The notes: generated by a model not told the origin, from the letters alone. A stretch of 64,000 nt of DNA from an uncultured Gammaproteobacteria bacterium (GCA_947259975.1 CAMYOD010000060.1:51926-115925); one strand, 5' to 3'; positions 9,144 through 20,158 are shown, counted from the first letter of the stretch. Numbers and translations are program-made.

Positions 9144-10687
9144 TCTATCGGCGCATGGATCGGGCGGCGCCATTTCGCGCGGAAACCAGCGTGGCCGATT
9201 TTCTCGCCCTTGATGGCACGCTCGTCAAACAGGCGGCTAACCGTCGCGTCGTGTGCTTCCGCCGCGCCGGTCAGGACTACTTTCTTAAATCGCATCGTCC
9301 GCTGGGTTGGCGGGAAATCATCAAGAGTCTGGTCAATCTGCGCCGTCCGACAGTCTCGGCACACAACGAATGGGTCGCAACCCAGGCCTGTGAACAGATC
9401 GGTATCGACACCATGCAAGTGGTGGCCTGCGGCGAACAGGGCCGAAATCCGGCGCGCCGAAATTCTTTTCTCCTGAGTCGCGCGCTCGAACATACAGAAA
9501 CCCTGGAAGCGTGGTGGCGGCGCGAACGGTCCGGAATTCGCGCACAGCGCGCCATTATCCGGCGTGTCGCCCATATCGCGCGCACGCTCCATGATCATGG
9601 TTGGAATCACCGGGATTTTTATCTGTGTCATTTCCGTATCCCGACACCGCCCGCGGATGCCGTGGACAGCCAGCCGCGACTCTATCTGATGGACCTGCAC
9701 CGCGCCCAGCACCGCCGCCGCCTGCCGCGCCGCTGGCGGGTCAAGGACCTCGCGGCCTTGTTGTTTTCCGCGCTGGCGGCGGCCGACGGGCGTGCACCCA
9801 CTCGACGTGACTGTCTGTGTTTCATGCGCGCGTATGGCGGCACTGATCGGCGCACGGTATGGTATGAACAGGCAGACCTCTGGCGCGCCGTGATGCGGCG
9901 CACACGACGGCTGTTGACCCGCTACCATCCCGATCGGTTGCCCGTCTTCGACCGGTTGCTGGCGGATGCACGCCCCGACAGGTCGCAACACTCGCCGTTT
10001 CCCCGCCACGATTGGCGTCGGCAGGTGCTCGGTGAGTCTGCCGTCGTGGCGGCGGCGGAACACTGTCTGCGCGCCCTGGCGCAACAACGCGCGAGCGCCG
10101 ACCAGACGATGCTCAAATGCGATCGTCGCGCGGTGGTCGCCAGTTTTATGCATGACGGTACGCGCTACGTCGCAAAATACTTTCCGATCGCGGGCCTGTG
10201 GGAGCGCGCCCGCCAGTTGCCACGCCGCACCCGGGCGGAAAGATCCTGGCATAACGCGCACTATCTGTTGCGGCACGACGTCGCCACACCGGCACCGATC
10301 GCCGCCGTTGTCTATGGTGGGGCGCCGTTGCGTCATGGATCCTTATATGTGAGTCGTTTCGCCGAGGGCCCGCGCTGCCGGGAATTCCTTAACGCAACCG
10401 ACGTCCGCAGCGAAGACGCGGCGGCATGTATCGACAGTCTGGTCGAGTTGTTTGCCCGCATGCGACACGCGCGCGTCAGCCATGGCGACATGAAAGATAC
10501 CAACCTGATACTGACCGACGACCGACCCACGTTACTCGATGTGGAGGGAGTGTGTGTACATCGTTCGGACCTGCGTCTTGCACGCGCCGTGGACCGGGAT
10601 CGACAACGCCTGTTGCGTAACTGGGTCGACAAACCCCACTTACGGCGCCGCTTTGTCGCGCGCAGCCGGGAGAGTGCGCCGACTTGA
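9140..10687 (+). CDS. waaP: Tandem LPS core kinase: WaaP domain fused to a second WaaP/InaA-like kinase
   Basis: 515-residue protein with two protein-kinase-like modules. Residues about 1-270 match WaaP, the heptose I kinase: FLKSHRPLGWREIIKSLVNLRR, then the catalytic HGWNHRDFYLCHF and metal-binding LYLMDLHRAQ. Residues about 290-515 form a second module with its own AKYFP lysine, SHGDMKDTNLIL catalytic loop and LLDVEG metal motif. In Pseudomonas these are separate neighbouring genes (waaP followed by other kinase-like genes); here they share one frame. Phosphorylated inner-core heptose strengthens the outer membrane by cross-linking through divalent cations. The start ATG 9140 overlaps the waaG stop; the upstream ORF extension is spurious. 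Confidence 0.88.
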   Translation: MIYRRMDRAAPFRAETSVADFLALDGTLVKQAANRRVVCFRRAGQDYFLKSHRPLGWREIIKSLVNLRRPTVSAHNEWVATQACEQIGIDTMQVVACGEQGRNPARRNSFLLSRALEHTETLEAWWRRERSGIRAQRAIIRRVAHIARTLHDHGWNHRDFYLCHFRIPTPPADAVDSQPRLYLMDLHRAQHRRRLPRRWRVKDLAALLFSALAAADGRAPTRRDCLCFMRAYGGTDRRTVWYEQADLWRAVMRRTRRLLTRYHPDRLPVFDRLLADARPDRSQHSPFPRHDWRRQVLGESAVVAAAEHCLRALAQQRASADQTMLKCDRRAVVASFMHDGTRYVAKYFPIAGLWERARQLPRRTRAERSWHNAHYLLRHDVATPAPIAAVVYGGAPLRHGSLYVSRFAEGPRCREFLNATDVRSEDAAACIDSLVELFARMRHARVSHGDMKDTNLILTDDRPTLLDVEGVCVHRSDLRLARAVDRDRQRLLRNWVDKPHLRRRFVARSRESAPT

Positions 10688-10698
10688 GCGGCCGTTGC

Positions 10699-11391
10699 TC
10701 AGGCGTGCCGCACCCCGCTGATGATGGATTTCACGTGTTCGAGCCGGTGCCATTGCGGTGCGCTAAAGATCCGCTGCGCCGCTTCGGCCACGCCGGGCAG
10801 GCCGTAGCGCGGATGAGCATCATGGATTGCAAGTCGCGCCGTCGCCTTCAGGACGCCGGCCCAGTCCGAATAGTCCCGGTAAGTCTGGTCATGGTTACCG
10901 TCGATCCATAGGAAATCGACGGGCCGCGACCATTTAGCGACGACGTCCTCCGAAAAACCTTCGATCAGGGTCACATGCGCGGCGAGCCCGGCCTGGCGGA
11001 TGCGCTCTTCAACCTGCGCCCGCGTGGGCTTGGAATCGAGATCCACACAGCCGTCGCCGCGCTGACGCTGCAGCGCGAGATCGGATTGAAACGGGTCGAT
11101 CGCAATGACGTGAGCACCGCTTTGCCGCGCGCCCAGCGCCAGATAACAGGTCGATAACCCGCCATAACAACCGATCTCGACGATGGTGCCATTTTTCGGC
11201 AGCATGCTGGCCCAGCGATACAGCATTGCGCCCTCCGAGTGACGCAACATGCCGCCGAAGGCCTGCTTGTCGAATCGATGGCCATGGAGCAGACCCACAA
11301 GATTGTGATAAAAGGGTCGCGAAAATCCGTACCAGAACTTGGGACCCCGTGGTGCAAACGCGCGCGCGAAAAATTTGCTGTTGTTATTCAT
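10699..11391 (-). CDS. Class I SAM-dependent methyltransferase (Methyltransf_24-like)
   Basis: 230 residues. The SAM site reads IVEIGCYGGLSTCYLALGA near residue 70, followed by the acidic VIAIDPFQ and a late FLWIDGNHDQTYRDYSDW, a pattern of the CmcI/Methyltransf_24 group whose members modify sugars or small molecules. It is transcribed against the LPS operon, ending 11 bases after the kinase gene, and is divergent from waaA. A role in decorating LPS core or O-antigen sugars is a guess from position only. The sequence between its start and waaA is AT-rich compared with the surroundings and likely holds both promoters. Confidence 0.75.
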   Translation of the reverse strand: MNNNSKFFARAFAPRGPKFWYGFSRPFYHNLVGLLHGHRFDKQAFGGMLRHSEGAMLYRWASMLPKNGTIVEIGCYGGLSTCYLALGARQSGAHVIAIDPFQSDLALQRQRGDGCVDLDSKPTRAQVEERIRQAGLAAHVTLIEGFSEDVVAKWSRPVDFLWIDGNHDQTYRDYSDWAGVLKATARLAIHDAHPRYGLPGVAEAAQRIFSAPQWHRLEHVKSIISGVRHA

Positions 11392-11503
11392 GAATTCATG
11401 ACTGGAAGTGGTACGTTACAGAATACTATAAAGTTGATAATGCAAAACGAATCCCACTCTGGATACCTTTGTCGATGAACCGAATTCAGATTGAAGAAAA
11501 CCC

Positions 11504-12781
11504 GTGCGACGGCTGTATTCACTAGCACTCTATCTCCTGGTTCCGTGGATCGTCCTGCGCCTGCTGCTGCGCGCATGGCGTAATCCGGCTTATCTACGCC
11601 GTTGGCCGGAACGTTTCGGCTTTATTGATCGTCTCGTCGCTGCGCCGCGCATCTGGCTGCATGCGGTATCGGTCGGTGAGACGCGTGCTGCGGTACCACT
11701 GGTCAGCGCCCTGCAGCAGGCCTACCCGGACCACCGGGTGCTCATTACAACCATGACGCCCACCGGCTCGGATCAGGTGCGGCAACAATTCGGTGAGCGT
11801 GTGGAGCACTGTTATGTGCCTTACGATCTGCCGGACGCGGTGTGGCGCTTTTTCGACCGCGCACATCCCCGGCTCGCCATTATCATGGAAACCGAATTCT
11901 GGCCGAACCTGTTTCACGCCTGTGCGCAACGAAACGTACCCGTGGTGGTCGCAAACATGCGCATGTCGGAAAAGTCCATGCGTGGTTACCTGCGATTACC
12001 GCGGTTTATGCGACAGACCCTGGCGAATGTGACCGCATTCGGCGCACAGTCACAAGCAGACGCGGAACGCCTGGCCCGTTTAGGTGCGCCGGATGACGCC
12101 GTTGCGGTCACCGGCAACGTCAAGTTCGATATGCAGCTGCCGGCGAGCGTGAGCGAGGCGGCGCAGACGCTGCGACGCGACTGGGGCCGCGAACGACCGG
12201 TGTTCATCGCCGCCAGCACCCGCGACGGCGAAGAAGAGAAGATTCTCGCGGCGTTGCCAGGACTCAAGCAGCGTCTGCCAGGGCTGTTGCTCGTCATCGT
12301 GCCGCGGCACCCGGAACGCTTCGCTGCGGTGGCCAAGCTGTGTCGTGCCGAGGGCTATACGCTGGCGCTACGCAGCGAAGGCGCCAACCGACCGCTGGAT
12401 CCCGCGGTCGATGTCTATCTGGGTGACAGCATGGGCGAGCTGTTGCTGATGTACGCGGCCGCTGACGTCGCCTTTGTCGGCGGCAGTCTGCTGCCGCTGG
12501 GTGGACAGAACCCACTCGAGGCCTGTGCCCTCGGTGTGCCGGTGGTGTTTGGTCCGCACATGTTCAACTTCGCCGAGGTGAGCCGCCTGATCCGCGAGCG
12601 CGGCGCGGGTCGCGAGGTGGCGAATCCGGCGGAACTCGAGGCGGCGGTCACGGCCTACCTTGCGGATCCGAACCTGCGCTTCGAGGACGGCGAACGTGGT
12701 CGCCGTCTGATCGCGGAGAACCGCGGCGCCGTCGATAAGACCCTGGCGCTGGTGGCGCGCATCTACCCGCGGCGCGCCTGA
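11504..12781 (+). CDS. waaA: 3-deoxy-D-manno-octulosonic acid (Kdo) transferase
   Basis: GT30 enzyme transferring Kdo from CMP-Kdo to the lipid IVA precursor, an essential step on the cytoplasmic face of the inner membrane. 425 residues, the normal length. It has an N-terminal membrane anchor (LYLLVPWIVLRLLL), the catalytic region LHAVSVGETRAAVPLV with the essential Glu, LITTMTPTGSDQ, and the donor-site segment GGSLLPLGGQNPLEACALGVPVVFGP near residue 325. The start is GTG 11504. It converges on the SGNH hydrolase gene with a gap of only 7 bases. Whether it adds one or two Kdo residues cannot be read from sequence. Confidence 0.95.
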   Translation: MRRLYSLALYLLVPWIVLRLLLRAWRNPAYLRRWPERFGFIDRLVAAPRIWLHAVSVGETRAAVPLVSALQQAYPDHRVLITTMTPTGSDQVRQQFGERVEHCYVPYDLPDAVWRFFDRAHPRLAIIMETEFWPNLFHACAQRNVPVVVANMRMSEKSMRGYLRLPRFMRQTLANVTAFGAQSQADAERLARLGAPDDAVAVTGNVKFDMQLPASVSEAAQTLRRDWGRERPVFIAASTRDGEEEKILAALPGLKQRLPGLLLVIVPRHPERFAAVAKLCRAEGYTLALRSEGANRPLDPAVDVYLGDSMGELLLMYAAADVAFVGGSLLPLGGQNPLEACALGVPVVFGPHMFNFAEVSRLIRERGAGREVANPAELEAAVTAYLADPNLRFEDGERGRRLIAENRGAVDKTLALVARIYPRRA

Positions 12782-12788
12782 AACCCGG

Positions 12789-13871
12789 TCAGGACTGGGG
12801 CGCGGGCGGCGCGAGTAACCCCGACCTGTTCGTGAGTGCGCGCCAGATCTGCTCGGCGGCGAGGCGATTTCCCCTAGCGTTCCAGTGCGTGTCAAACGTC
12901 TCGTACAGCGCCGTACCCTCGTGGGCACGAAACGCCGGCAGCAGATCGAGTACCTCGATGCCCACGGCGCGCAGCCGCGGTGTGATGATGTTTTGCGGGC
13001 GGTCAAAGTCGAAGTGCCGGGCGTCAAGTTGGTACCGGGCAATGACCGCGTCGCGCAGCGGCCCGTCGACCTGAATCTGGTCCGGCGCGAGAATCACCAT
13101 GAATTCCATGTTACTTGCCGCAGCCGCGGCGCGCATTGATTTGAGATGGTCAATTGCATGCGCATAGGCGCTGGCAAGCCGCGCATTATCGTCACGCGCA
13201 TAGACCGACATACGTTGACGCGCAATGGCGAGAAACGTGCGTTGCGAAAAAGCCGTGTCCTCGCTGCTGATGCGGTCGACCAGACGACGATACAGTGCGC
13301 GGCCGGCCAGATAGACATAAAAAGAATCAAGACGGGGTCGTAACAAATGCGGTTGCGCGAGCATTTCGTGGGGCAACCCCAGCCACAGCCGCGTATGTGT
13401 GTCGGGGTGCGACTGGGTGATGTCGTTGCCGACAAAAAGCACAACACAAGCCACATCCATGTTCAGGCGCGCCGCATCGCCGCGGATCAGGCCCAGATAG
13501 TTCACCGGGCCCGCGCCCGGAATCCCCAGATTCACGAACGCCAAGGGCCTGCCGGCCTGCGCCGCCATACCGTCGAGCACGGTGACAAAGTTGTCTGCGC
13601 GCGGCACCACGCCAAATACGAACGAGTCGCCGACGATACCGACACGCGTCACGCCGGACGGCTTTACGTCAGCGCGATCTTTGTCGTTGAAGCCGAGACG
13701 GTTGGTGGTATAGCCACTGCGCTCCAGGTTCGGGCGCATGCGGTAGCCGGTCTCCGGATCCGGCATAAAATTTTGCGAGCCGAACTCGAATGTCGACACA
13801 ACGCGTAGTGACACTTCCGCGAGCAATAATGATATGACCAGGACGAAAAAGAAGTGTTTCAACCACCGCAT
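12789..13871 (-). CDS. Membrane-anchored SGNH/GDSL-type hydrolase
   Basis: 360 residues with an N-terminal membrane anchor (FFFVLVISLLLAEVSL) and a periplasmic domain. The four SGNH blocks are visible: VGDSFVFGV (Ser), a GIPGAG turn (Gly), LFVGNDITQ (Asn) and the C-terminal DTHWNARGN with the Asp-x2-His pair. Such proteins act as esterases or acetyltransferase partners on lipids or polysaccharides. Lying next to waaA on the opposite strand, it could act on envelope glycans, but the substrate is unknown. No other gene of an alginate or cellulose acetylation cluster is present nearby. Confidence 0.8.
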   Translation of the reverse strand: MRWLKHFFFVLVISLLLAEVSLRVVSTFEFGSQNFMPDPETGYRMRPNLERSGYTTNRLGFNDKDRADVKPSGVTRVGIVGDSFVFGVVPRADNFVTVLDGMAAQAGRPLAFVNLGIPGAGPVNYLGLIRGDAARLNMDVACVVLFVGNDITQSHPDTHTRLWLGLPHEMLAQPHLLRPRLDSFYVYLAGRALYRRLVDRISSEDTAFSQRTFLAIARQRMSVYARDDNARLASAYAHAIDHLKSMRAAAAASNMEFMVILAPDQIQVDGPLRDAVIARYQLDARHFDFDRPQNIITPRLRAVGIEVLDLLPAFRAHEGTALYETFDTHWNARGNRLAAEQIWRALTNRSGLLAPPAPQS

Positions 13872-13957
13872 GACCGGCGCCCGTTACGCATCACAGACCA
13901 GCATAGGCTTGTTCTCAGCCGCCGTCCGGTCTTCGTGGTGTCGCCTGCGTGATGTAA

Positions 13958-14386
13958 TCAATGGACGATAGGTGCCGACGCGGCGCCGACATCCGGTGTC
14001 GGCGAGGCATGATGCAGCAGCATACGCCAGCCCGCTTCCGTGCGGCGATAGACGTTGGTTGCCACGACCGGTGGATGCGTCGTATCGCTGTCGCCGATAC
14101 GGATATTCTCATGCACGATATAGACTGCCAGGGTCTCGCATTGAGTGCGTTGCCGGTCGGTGACCTTGAATTTCATCGTGCGGGAGTTGCGAAACAGGGC
14201 CCGCCAGCTGTCCCGCACGGCTTCGCGGCCTTCGAGCCGCGGCCCGACCGGGTGCACACAGATAATATCTTCCTGCCGGTCCCAGACCGCCATCATCGCC
14301 TCGATGTCGGCCTGTTCAAACGCGCTGTAGAATGCGTCCTGCGCTTCTTCCGGAGTTGCAAAAACCGGTTCACTCACTCTAGCCAT
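13958..14386 (-). CDS. NTF2-like/SnoaL-like domain protein
   Basis: 142 residues forming a single cone-shaped NTF2-like fold as judged by the helix-rich start (EEAQDAFYSAFEQADIEAMMAVW), the EDIICVHPVGPRLEGREAVRDSW motif typical of the SnoaL_3/DUF4440 group, and a strand-rich end (WRMLLHHASPTP). Members of this family act as small enzymes or ligand-binding proteins; the conserved pocket gives no function by itself. The start overlaps the 3' end of the TolC-family gene by 13 bases, so it is the last gene of the pcm-rhodanese-tolC unit. Confidence 0.75.
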   Translation of the reverse strand: MARVSEPVFATPEEAQDAFYSAFEQADIEAMMAVWDRQEDIICVHPVGPRLEGREAVRDSWRALFRNSRTMKFKVTDRQRTQCETLAVYIVHENIRIGDSDTTHPPVVATNVYRRTEAGWRMLLHHASPTPDVGAASAPIVH

Positions 14387-15726
14387 TCGTTTACCCGTCG
14401 TAGAGATTCCTCGTTAAGGTTGCCGGCAGCCTTGTGCAGCCGCAACAGATTGAGCCAGTAATCGTTGCGGGCGGCGGTGACGTCACGCTTGGCGCGAAAC
14501 AAATCCCGTTGCGCATCGAGCACCTCGATGTTGCTGTTGATACCAGCCTGAAATCCCTCCGTCTTGCCTTCCAGCGCGCTCTGGCTGGCGGTGACCGCTT
14601 GTTCCAGGGCCACCAACTCGCTGGCCTTGCCGCTGACCCCCAGCAAGGCCGCCCGCGTCTCGCGATCCGTCGCCCGCCGCAGTTGTTCGCGCTCTTTGCG
14701 CGCCGCGTTAAGGCGGTGGCGGGCCTGCGCCACCTGGGCGCGCACCAGGCCGCCTTCGATCAAGGGTACGGACAATTCCAGGCCGACATCGGTGTTGTCA
14801 CGGATGAGGCCGGGACCCGAGATGCTGCCCTCGGCATCGTTGCGGCGTCGGCTCGCGACCAGATCCAGGGACGGCAGATGGCCGGCGCGTTGCGCTTTCA
14901 CCTCATCCTGCGCGATGGCGACAGTGCGGTTTTGCGCCAGCAGGTCGAGATTCTGCGTCATGGCCCGTTCAATCCAGGTCTGTACGGTATCAGTGGCCGG
15001 ATCCGGTTGTGGCGCATCGGGCCTGAGACGGGCAAGTTCGAGATCGGCCTGACCGGTCAGTTCGCGCAGGGCCTCACGGGCATCGCGCAGCGCATTGTCG
15101 GCCTGTATGGCACGCGCCTCGGCGAGGCTGTAGCGCGCTTGCGCATCATAAAGATCGGTGATGGTGCCGAGACCCACTTCAAGACGTGTACGCGCCAGTT
15201 CCAGTTGCTGATCTACTGCCGCCTTCTCGGCCCGGGAGACCGCCAGGGAATCCGCCGCGGTCAAAACGTTCAGGTAGGTTTCCGCCGTGCGCAGTATCAA
15301 GTCCTGTTTGGCCGCGGCAAACTCGAGCTCGGACCGCTGCACGGTAAGTTTTGCCTGCCGGTAACGCACCCATTCGCCATAGTCGAATACGGTCTGGGTC
15401 AGATTGATCGCGTACTCGTCGCTGTCGAAATCCGCCTCGCCCTGGCTGGTGAACGCCACATCCGGTGCGATGGTCCTGTCCTGATTTTGAGTGGTGCCGG
15501 CACTGGCACTAATGGTCGGCAACAGCGCGGCACGGGCCTTGGCCCGCTCCTGTTGGTCGGCGAGAAAGTTCGCCGCCGCCGCCTGGAATACCGGATCCTG
15601 TGCGGCGGCGAGCCGGTAGATGTCCATGAGATCGGCGCTGTGACCCGCGCACGGAAACAGTCCCCAGGTAAACCCGATGAGACAGACGAGCGACAGGCGC
15701 GGCCGCGCATGTAGCAACCTCGTCAT
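14374..15726 (-). CDS. tolC: TolC-family outer membrane channel protein
   Basis: 450-residue outer-membrane efflux channel of type I secretion and multidrug pumps. It has a signal peptide (LSLVCLIGFTWGLFPCAGHSA), then the TolC repeat starting DLMDIYRLAAAQDPVFQAA, YAINLTQTVFDYGEW, and the second repeat with ELSVPLIEGGLVRAQVAQARHRLNAA and IEVLDAQRDLFRAKRDV. The ORF track start is too early; the ATG at 15726 gives the signal peptide. Order pcm - rhodanese - tolC is conserved in gammaproteobacteria and supports the housekeeping TolC rather than a dedicated exporter, although no inner-membrane pump gene is nearby. Confidence 0.9.
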   Translation of the reverse strand: MTRLLHARPRLSLVCLIGFTWGLFPCAGHSADLMDIYRLAAAQDPVFQAAAANFLADQQERAKARAALLPTISASAGTTQNQDRTIAPDVAFTSQGEADFDSDEYAINLTQTVFDYGEWVRYRQAKLTVQRSELEFAAAKQDLILRTAETYLNVLTAADSLAVSRAEKAAVDQQLELARTRLEVGLGTITDLYDAQARYSLAEARAIQADNALRDAREALRELTGQADLELARLRPDAPQPDPATDTVQTWIERAMTQNLDLLAQNRTVAIAQDEVKAQRAGHLPSLDLVASRRRNDAEGSISGPGLIRDNTDVGLELSVPLIEGGLVRAQVAQARHRLNAARKEREQLRRATDRETRAALLGVSGKASELVALEQAVTASQSALEGKTEGFQAGINSNIEVLDAQRDLFRAKRDVTAARNDYWLNLLRLHKAAGNLNEESLRRVNEWLE

Positions 15727-15736
15727 CGGCTCGCGG

Positions 15737-16057
15737 TCAGTATTGCGCCATCCCGGGATCCACATCCTTGGCCCACGCCTCGATGCCCCCGAGCACGTTG
15801 TGGAGTTTGTTGAAGCCCGCGTGCTCAAGAAAATAGGCCACTTGTTGGCTGCGAATTCCATGATGACAAAGGACGACAATATCACTGTCCGGGTCGAGTT
15901 CGGCCGCACGCGCCGGGACTTCACGCATCGGGATCAGTAACGAATCATCGAGTTTACAGATGTCGTACTCCCATGGCTCGCGCACATCCAGGATCAATGG
16001 CTTGTCATGGGTCGAGTCCAGCCAGGCCTTGAGCTGGATAGCGCTGATATGCTGCAT
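15737..16057 (-). CDS. Rhodanese-like sulfurtransferase (GlpE-type)
   Basis: 106-residue single rhodanese domain. LILDVREPWEYDICKLDDSLLIPM is the CH2A-type start, and the active-site loop is VVLCHHGIRSQQVA with the catalytic Cys near residue 65. Single-domain rhodaneses move sulfane sulfur between thiosulfate or persulfide carriers and acceptors such as cyanide or thioredoxin. The ATG at 16057 is preferred to the longer ORF because it begins directly before the domain (MQHISAIQLKAWL). It lies between pcm and tolC, 10 bases from the latter, in a gene order conserved in gammaproteobacteria. Confidence 0.88.
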   Translation of the reverse strand: MQHISAIQLKAWLDSTHDKPLILDVREPWEYDICKLDDSLLIPMREVPARAAELDPDSDIVVLCHHGIRSQQVAYFLEHAGFNKLHNVLGGIEAWAKDVDPGMAQY

Positions 16058-16082
16058 GATGGAGCGCCTGGCGTTGCCGGGC

Positions 16083-16736
16083 TCAGAATACGAACGCGGG
16101 CGGGCGTGTCGCGTTGAGCAGCGGCGGCAGATCGGTTTCGAACACGGTACGCTCGGCCCAGCCGGATTCACCGGTGCGGCGCACGATCGTCGCCTCCATT
16201 GCCGGTGATTCACCGATGATTGCGGCTAACCGACCATTGATACTCAGGCTTTCCTTGAAACCGAGCGGCAGGGACGGCAGCGAGCCGGTAATCACAATGA
16301 CATCATAGGGCGCGTGCGCATCCCAGCCTTGCGCCGCATCACCCACCTCCAGATGAACATTGGTGATACCGTGCTCGGCAAGTTTGCCGCGCGCGGCGTC
16401 AATGAAATCGGGCACGATGTCCACGCTGTAGACTTCCTTGCCGAGACGCGCAAGCAGGGCGGTCAAATAACCGCTGCCGGTGCCGACCTCGAGAACCTTG
16501 TCATCGGCGCCGAGATCCAGTTCCTGCAGCAGGCGCGCCTCGACCTTGGGCATCATCATGAACTGGTCATGACCGAGCGGAATACGCATATCCGCGAACG
16601 CGAGATTACGAAAGTCCTGCGGCACAAAGTCCTCGCGCGGTACCCGCGCGAGTAGATCGAGGACACGCTGGTCCAGGACCTCCCAGGTCCGAATCTGTTG
16701 CTCAATCATGTTGTGGCGTGCGTGCTCGAAGTCCAT
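16083..16736 (-). CDS. pcm: Protein-L-isoaspartate O-methyltransferase (cytosolic)
   Basis: Repairs isoaspartyl residues in aged proteins by SAM-dependent methylation. 217 residues with the N-terminal MIEQQIRTWEVLDQRVL, VPREDFVP, and the SAM site VLEVGTGSGYLTALLARLG near residue 85. No signal peptide, so it acts in the cytoplasm. It opens the pcm-rhodanese-tolC-NTF2 unit; the divergent intergenic region towards thiC holds palindromic element A. A second PCMT-family gene, with a signal peptide, is present at 41252-41995. Confidence 0.93.
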   Translation of the reverse strand: MDFEHARHNMIEQQIRTWEVLDQRVLDLLARVPREDFVPQDFRNLAFADMRIPLGHDQFMMMPKVEARLLQELDLGADDKVLEVGTGSGYLTALLARLGKEVYSVDIVPDFIDAARGKLAEHGITNVHLEVGDAAQGWDAHAPYDVIVITGSLPSLPLGFKESLSINGRLAAIIGESPAMEATIVRRTGESGWAERTVFETDLPPLLNATRPPAFVF

Positions 16737-16865
16737 GGGGTCCTCGGGGTGGTCCGGTCAGGTTTCGCGGGACGGCCAAATTTAAGGCCTTTGAGAGGGG
16801 GGTGCAAGGCCTCTCTGGCCACACATGGCTGTCGAATTTAGGGGGCAGCGGTACCAAGTCTGCCT

Positions 16866-16973
16866 CTCGCGTCGGCTGGGGGTCCGCCAAGCGTCGTCCG
16901 GCCTTGCGCGACGCAGGGAGAGCGAAGCGCAAGGCCGCGAGATTAAGCGCGGCGGGCCCCCAGGCGGCGCGAG
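16866..16973. repeat. Palindromic intergenic element, copy A
   Basis: About 108 bases forming one long imperfect hairpin. The outer arms CTCGCGTCGGCTGGGGG and its near-complement CCCCCAGGCGGCGCGAG close a core of AAGCGTCGTCCGGCCTTGC and GCGCAAGGCCGCGAGATTAAGC around a short loop. The same core recurs at 31620-31797 (copy B) with different but still complementary outer arms. No ORF is present. In the rest of the 490-base gap between pcm and thiC, bases 16737-16865 hold nothing I recognise and the thiC-proximal part holds the TPP riboswitch. Likely a REP/MITE-like element or structured RNA. Confidence 0.7.
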
Positions 16974-17065
16974 ATGAATGCGTAAGCTGAGCCACTACCG
17001 AAATCAAAGGGGGGTTCTTGCAATGCCCGGGGCAATCGATTAGTTTGCTTGTTGATCCTATCGTG

Positions 17066-17156
17066 ATCCGCTAGGGGTGCCGGGTCGCTCGTTGGAGCCC
17101 GGCTGAGAGACACCCTTTGAACCTGATCCGGTTAATTCCGGCGTAGGGAAGCTGCG
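17066..17156 (+). promoter_or_regulatory. TPP riboswitch (THI element)
   Basis: The leader of thiC contains the conserved TPP aptamer: CTAGGGGTGCC at 17071, the GGCTGAGAGA bulge at 17101, then ACCCTTTGAACCTGATCCGG and GCGTAGGGAAGC. These are the P2/P3 and P4/P5 pyrimidine and pyrophosphate pockets. After it, TTCACCTC near 17176 is complementary to the AAGGTGGA ribosome site of thiC, which suggests that thiamine pyrophosphate lowers translation initiation. No U-tract terminator is evident before the start codon, favouring translational control. Confidence 0.95.
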
Positions 17157-17196
17157 TTTCGCCACTCCGGCTTTAGTTCACCTCCCCTGCGTCTGA

Positions 17197-19104
<1,908 letters not shown>

Positions 19105-19264
19105 CGCACGGCCAGTGGCGGGTCCCGCGGGCGGCCGACGAACGGTCATCCTGCGGCCTCCCGTCGGCCTGTCGGCGCCTAAACCTTTCTCGGCGCGCGC
19201 CGACAAGAATTATGTTGGGTATGCGCATCTCGCGCCCCCGCATGCTTCTTGTGAGGAGTCTATC

Positions 19265-20131
19265 GTGATCGCGAGTGTCCCCGGTTCTGTTGTGCCCCCC
19301 AATGCCACCGATCCCCTGGTGGCGGAAATCATCGAAGACATCCGTGGTAACCGGCTGAAACTGCCGATTCTGCCGCGGGTGGCCATGAAGGTCAGGCAAG
19401 TCGTGGACGACCAGTCCGCCGATGCGGTTGCGCTGGCGCAGATCATCGTCACCGATCCGGCGCTGAGCGCGCGCCTGTTGCAAGTCGTGAACTGCCCGCT
19501 GTACCGCGGTAACGCCCCCATCGACGATATCCAAATGGCGGTCACCCGGCTCGGCAATAACAAAATACGCACCCTGGTGACCAGTCTCGTGGTGCAGCAA
19601 CTTTTTGAGGTGAAGGATGCGGCGTCGCGCCGGTTGCTCACACGTTTGTGGTTGCACAGCATCGAAGTTGCGGCGATCTCCCATGTGCTTGCACGGCGTT
19701 ACACCAAACTAAACACCGACGAGGCGTTGCTCGCCGGGTTGATACACGACATTGGTTATCTGCCGATAATCGGAAAGCTCATCGATTACCCGGAACTGGC
19801 AAGCGATACGGCGCGCTTCAACGCCCTGGCGGCGCGCCTGCATCACGCCGTGGGCAAGTTGGTGCTGCAGGCCTGGCAGCTGCCGTCGCCACTGATCGAC
19901 GTCGCCGCGCAACACGAGAATTTCACTGAACGCAGTGGTGCGGTCGATTATGTCGATGTGGTCACGGTGGCCAATCTCCACAGCCGTGTCGGCAGCACGC
20001 ATCCGCTTGCCACGGTGAGTTGGGAGACAGTGCCGGCGTTTGCCAAGCTCGGTCTCGATCCCGAGCACAGCCTGCAGGCCCTGGAGGAGGCCCAGGAGGA
20101 AGTCGCGGAGGTCAAGCGCGTTTTCGCCTAG
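19265..20131 (+). CDS. HDOD-domain signalling protein
   Basis: 288 residues covering one HDOD domain, a catalytically degenerate HD-type phosphohydrolase fold found in bacterial signalling proteins. LPILPRVAMKVRQVVDD opens the domain, IIVTDPALSARLLQVVNCPLY is the most conserved stretch, and LLAGLIHDIGYLPIIGKL and LHHAVGKLVLQAWQLP follow. The start is GTG 19265, 7 bases after GAGGAG; the track's longer version runs back into thiC. No receiver, GGDEF or EAL domain is attached. The conserved-looking LIHDIG retains an HD pair, but family knowledge says catalysis is usually absent. Confidence 0.85.
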   Translation: MIASVPGSVVPPNATDPLVAEIIEDIRGNRLKLPILPRVAMKVRQVVDDQSADAVALAQIIVTDPALSARLLQVVNCPLYRGNAPIDDIQMAVTRLGNNKIRTLVTSLVVQQLFEVKDAASRRLLTRLWLHSIEVAAISHVLARRYTKLNTDEALLAGLIHDIGYLPIIGKLIDYPELASDTARFNALAARLHHAVGKLVLQAWQLPSPLIDVAAQHENFTERSGAVDYVDVVTVANLHSRVGSTHPLATVSWETVPAFAKLGLDPEHSLQALEEAQEEVAEVKRVFA

Positions 20132-20158
20132 CGGCGGGCAAGCGTGCTGCTAGCTGCG

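Noticed and set aside
14434-15714. 426-residue plus-strand ORF
   Set aside because: Antisense shadow of the TolC-family gene; no motif or ribosome site.
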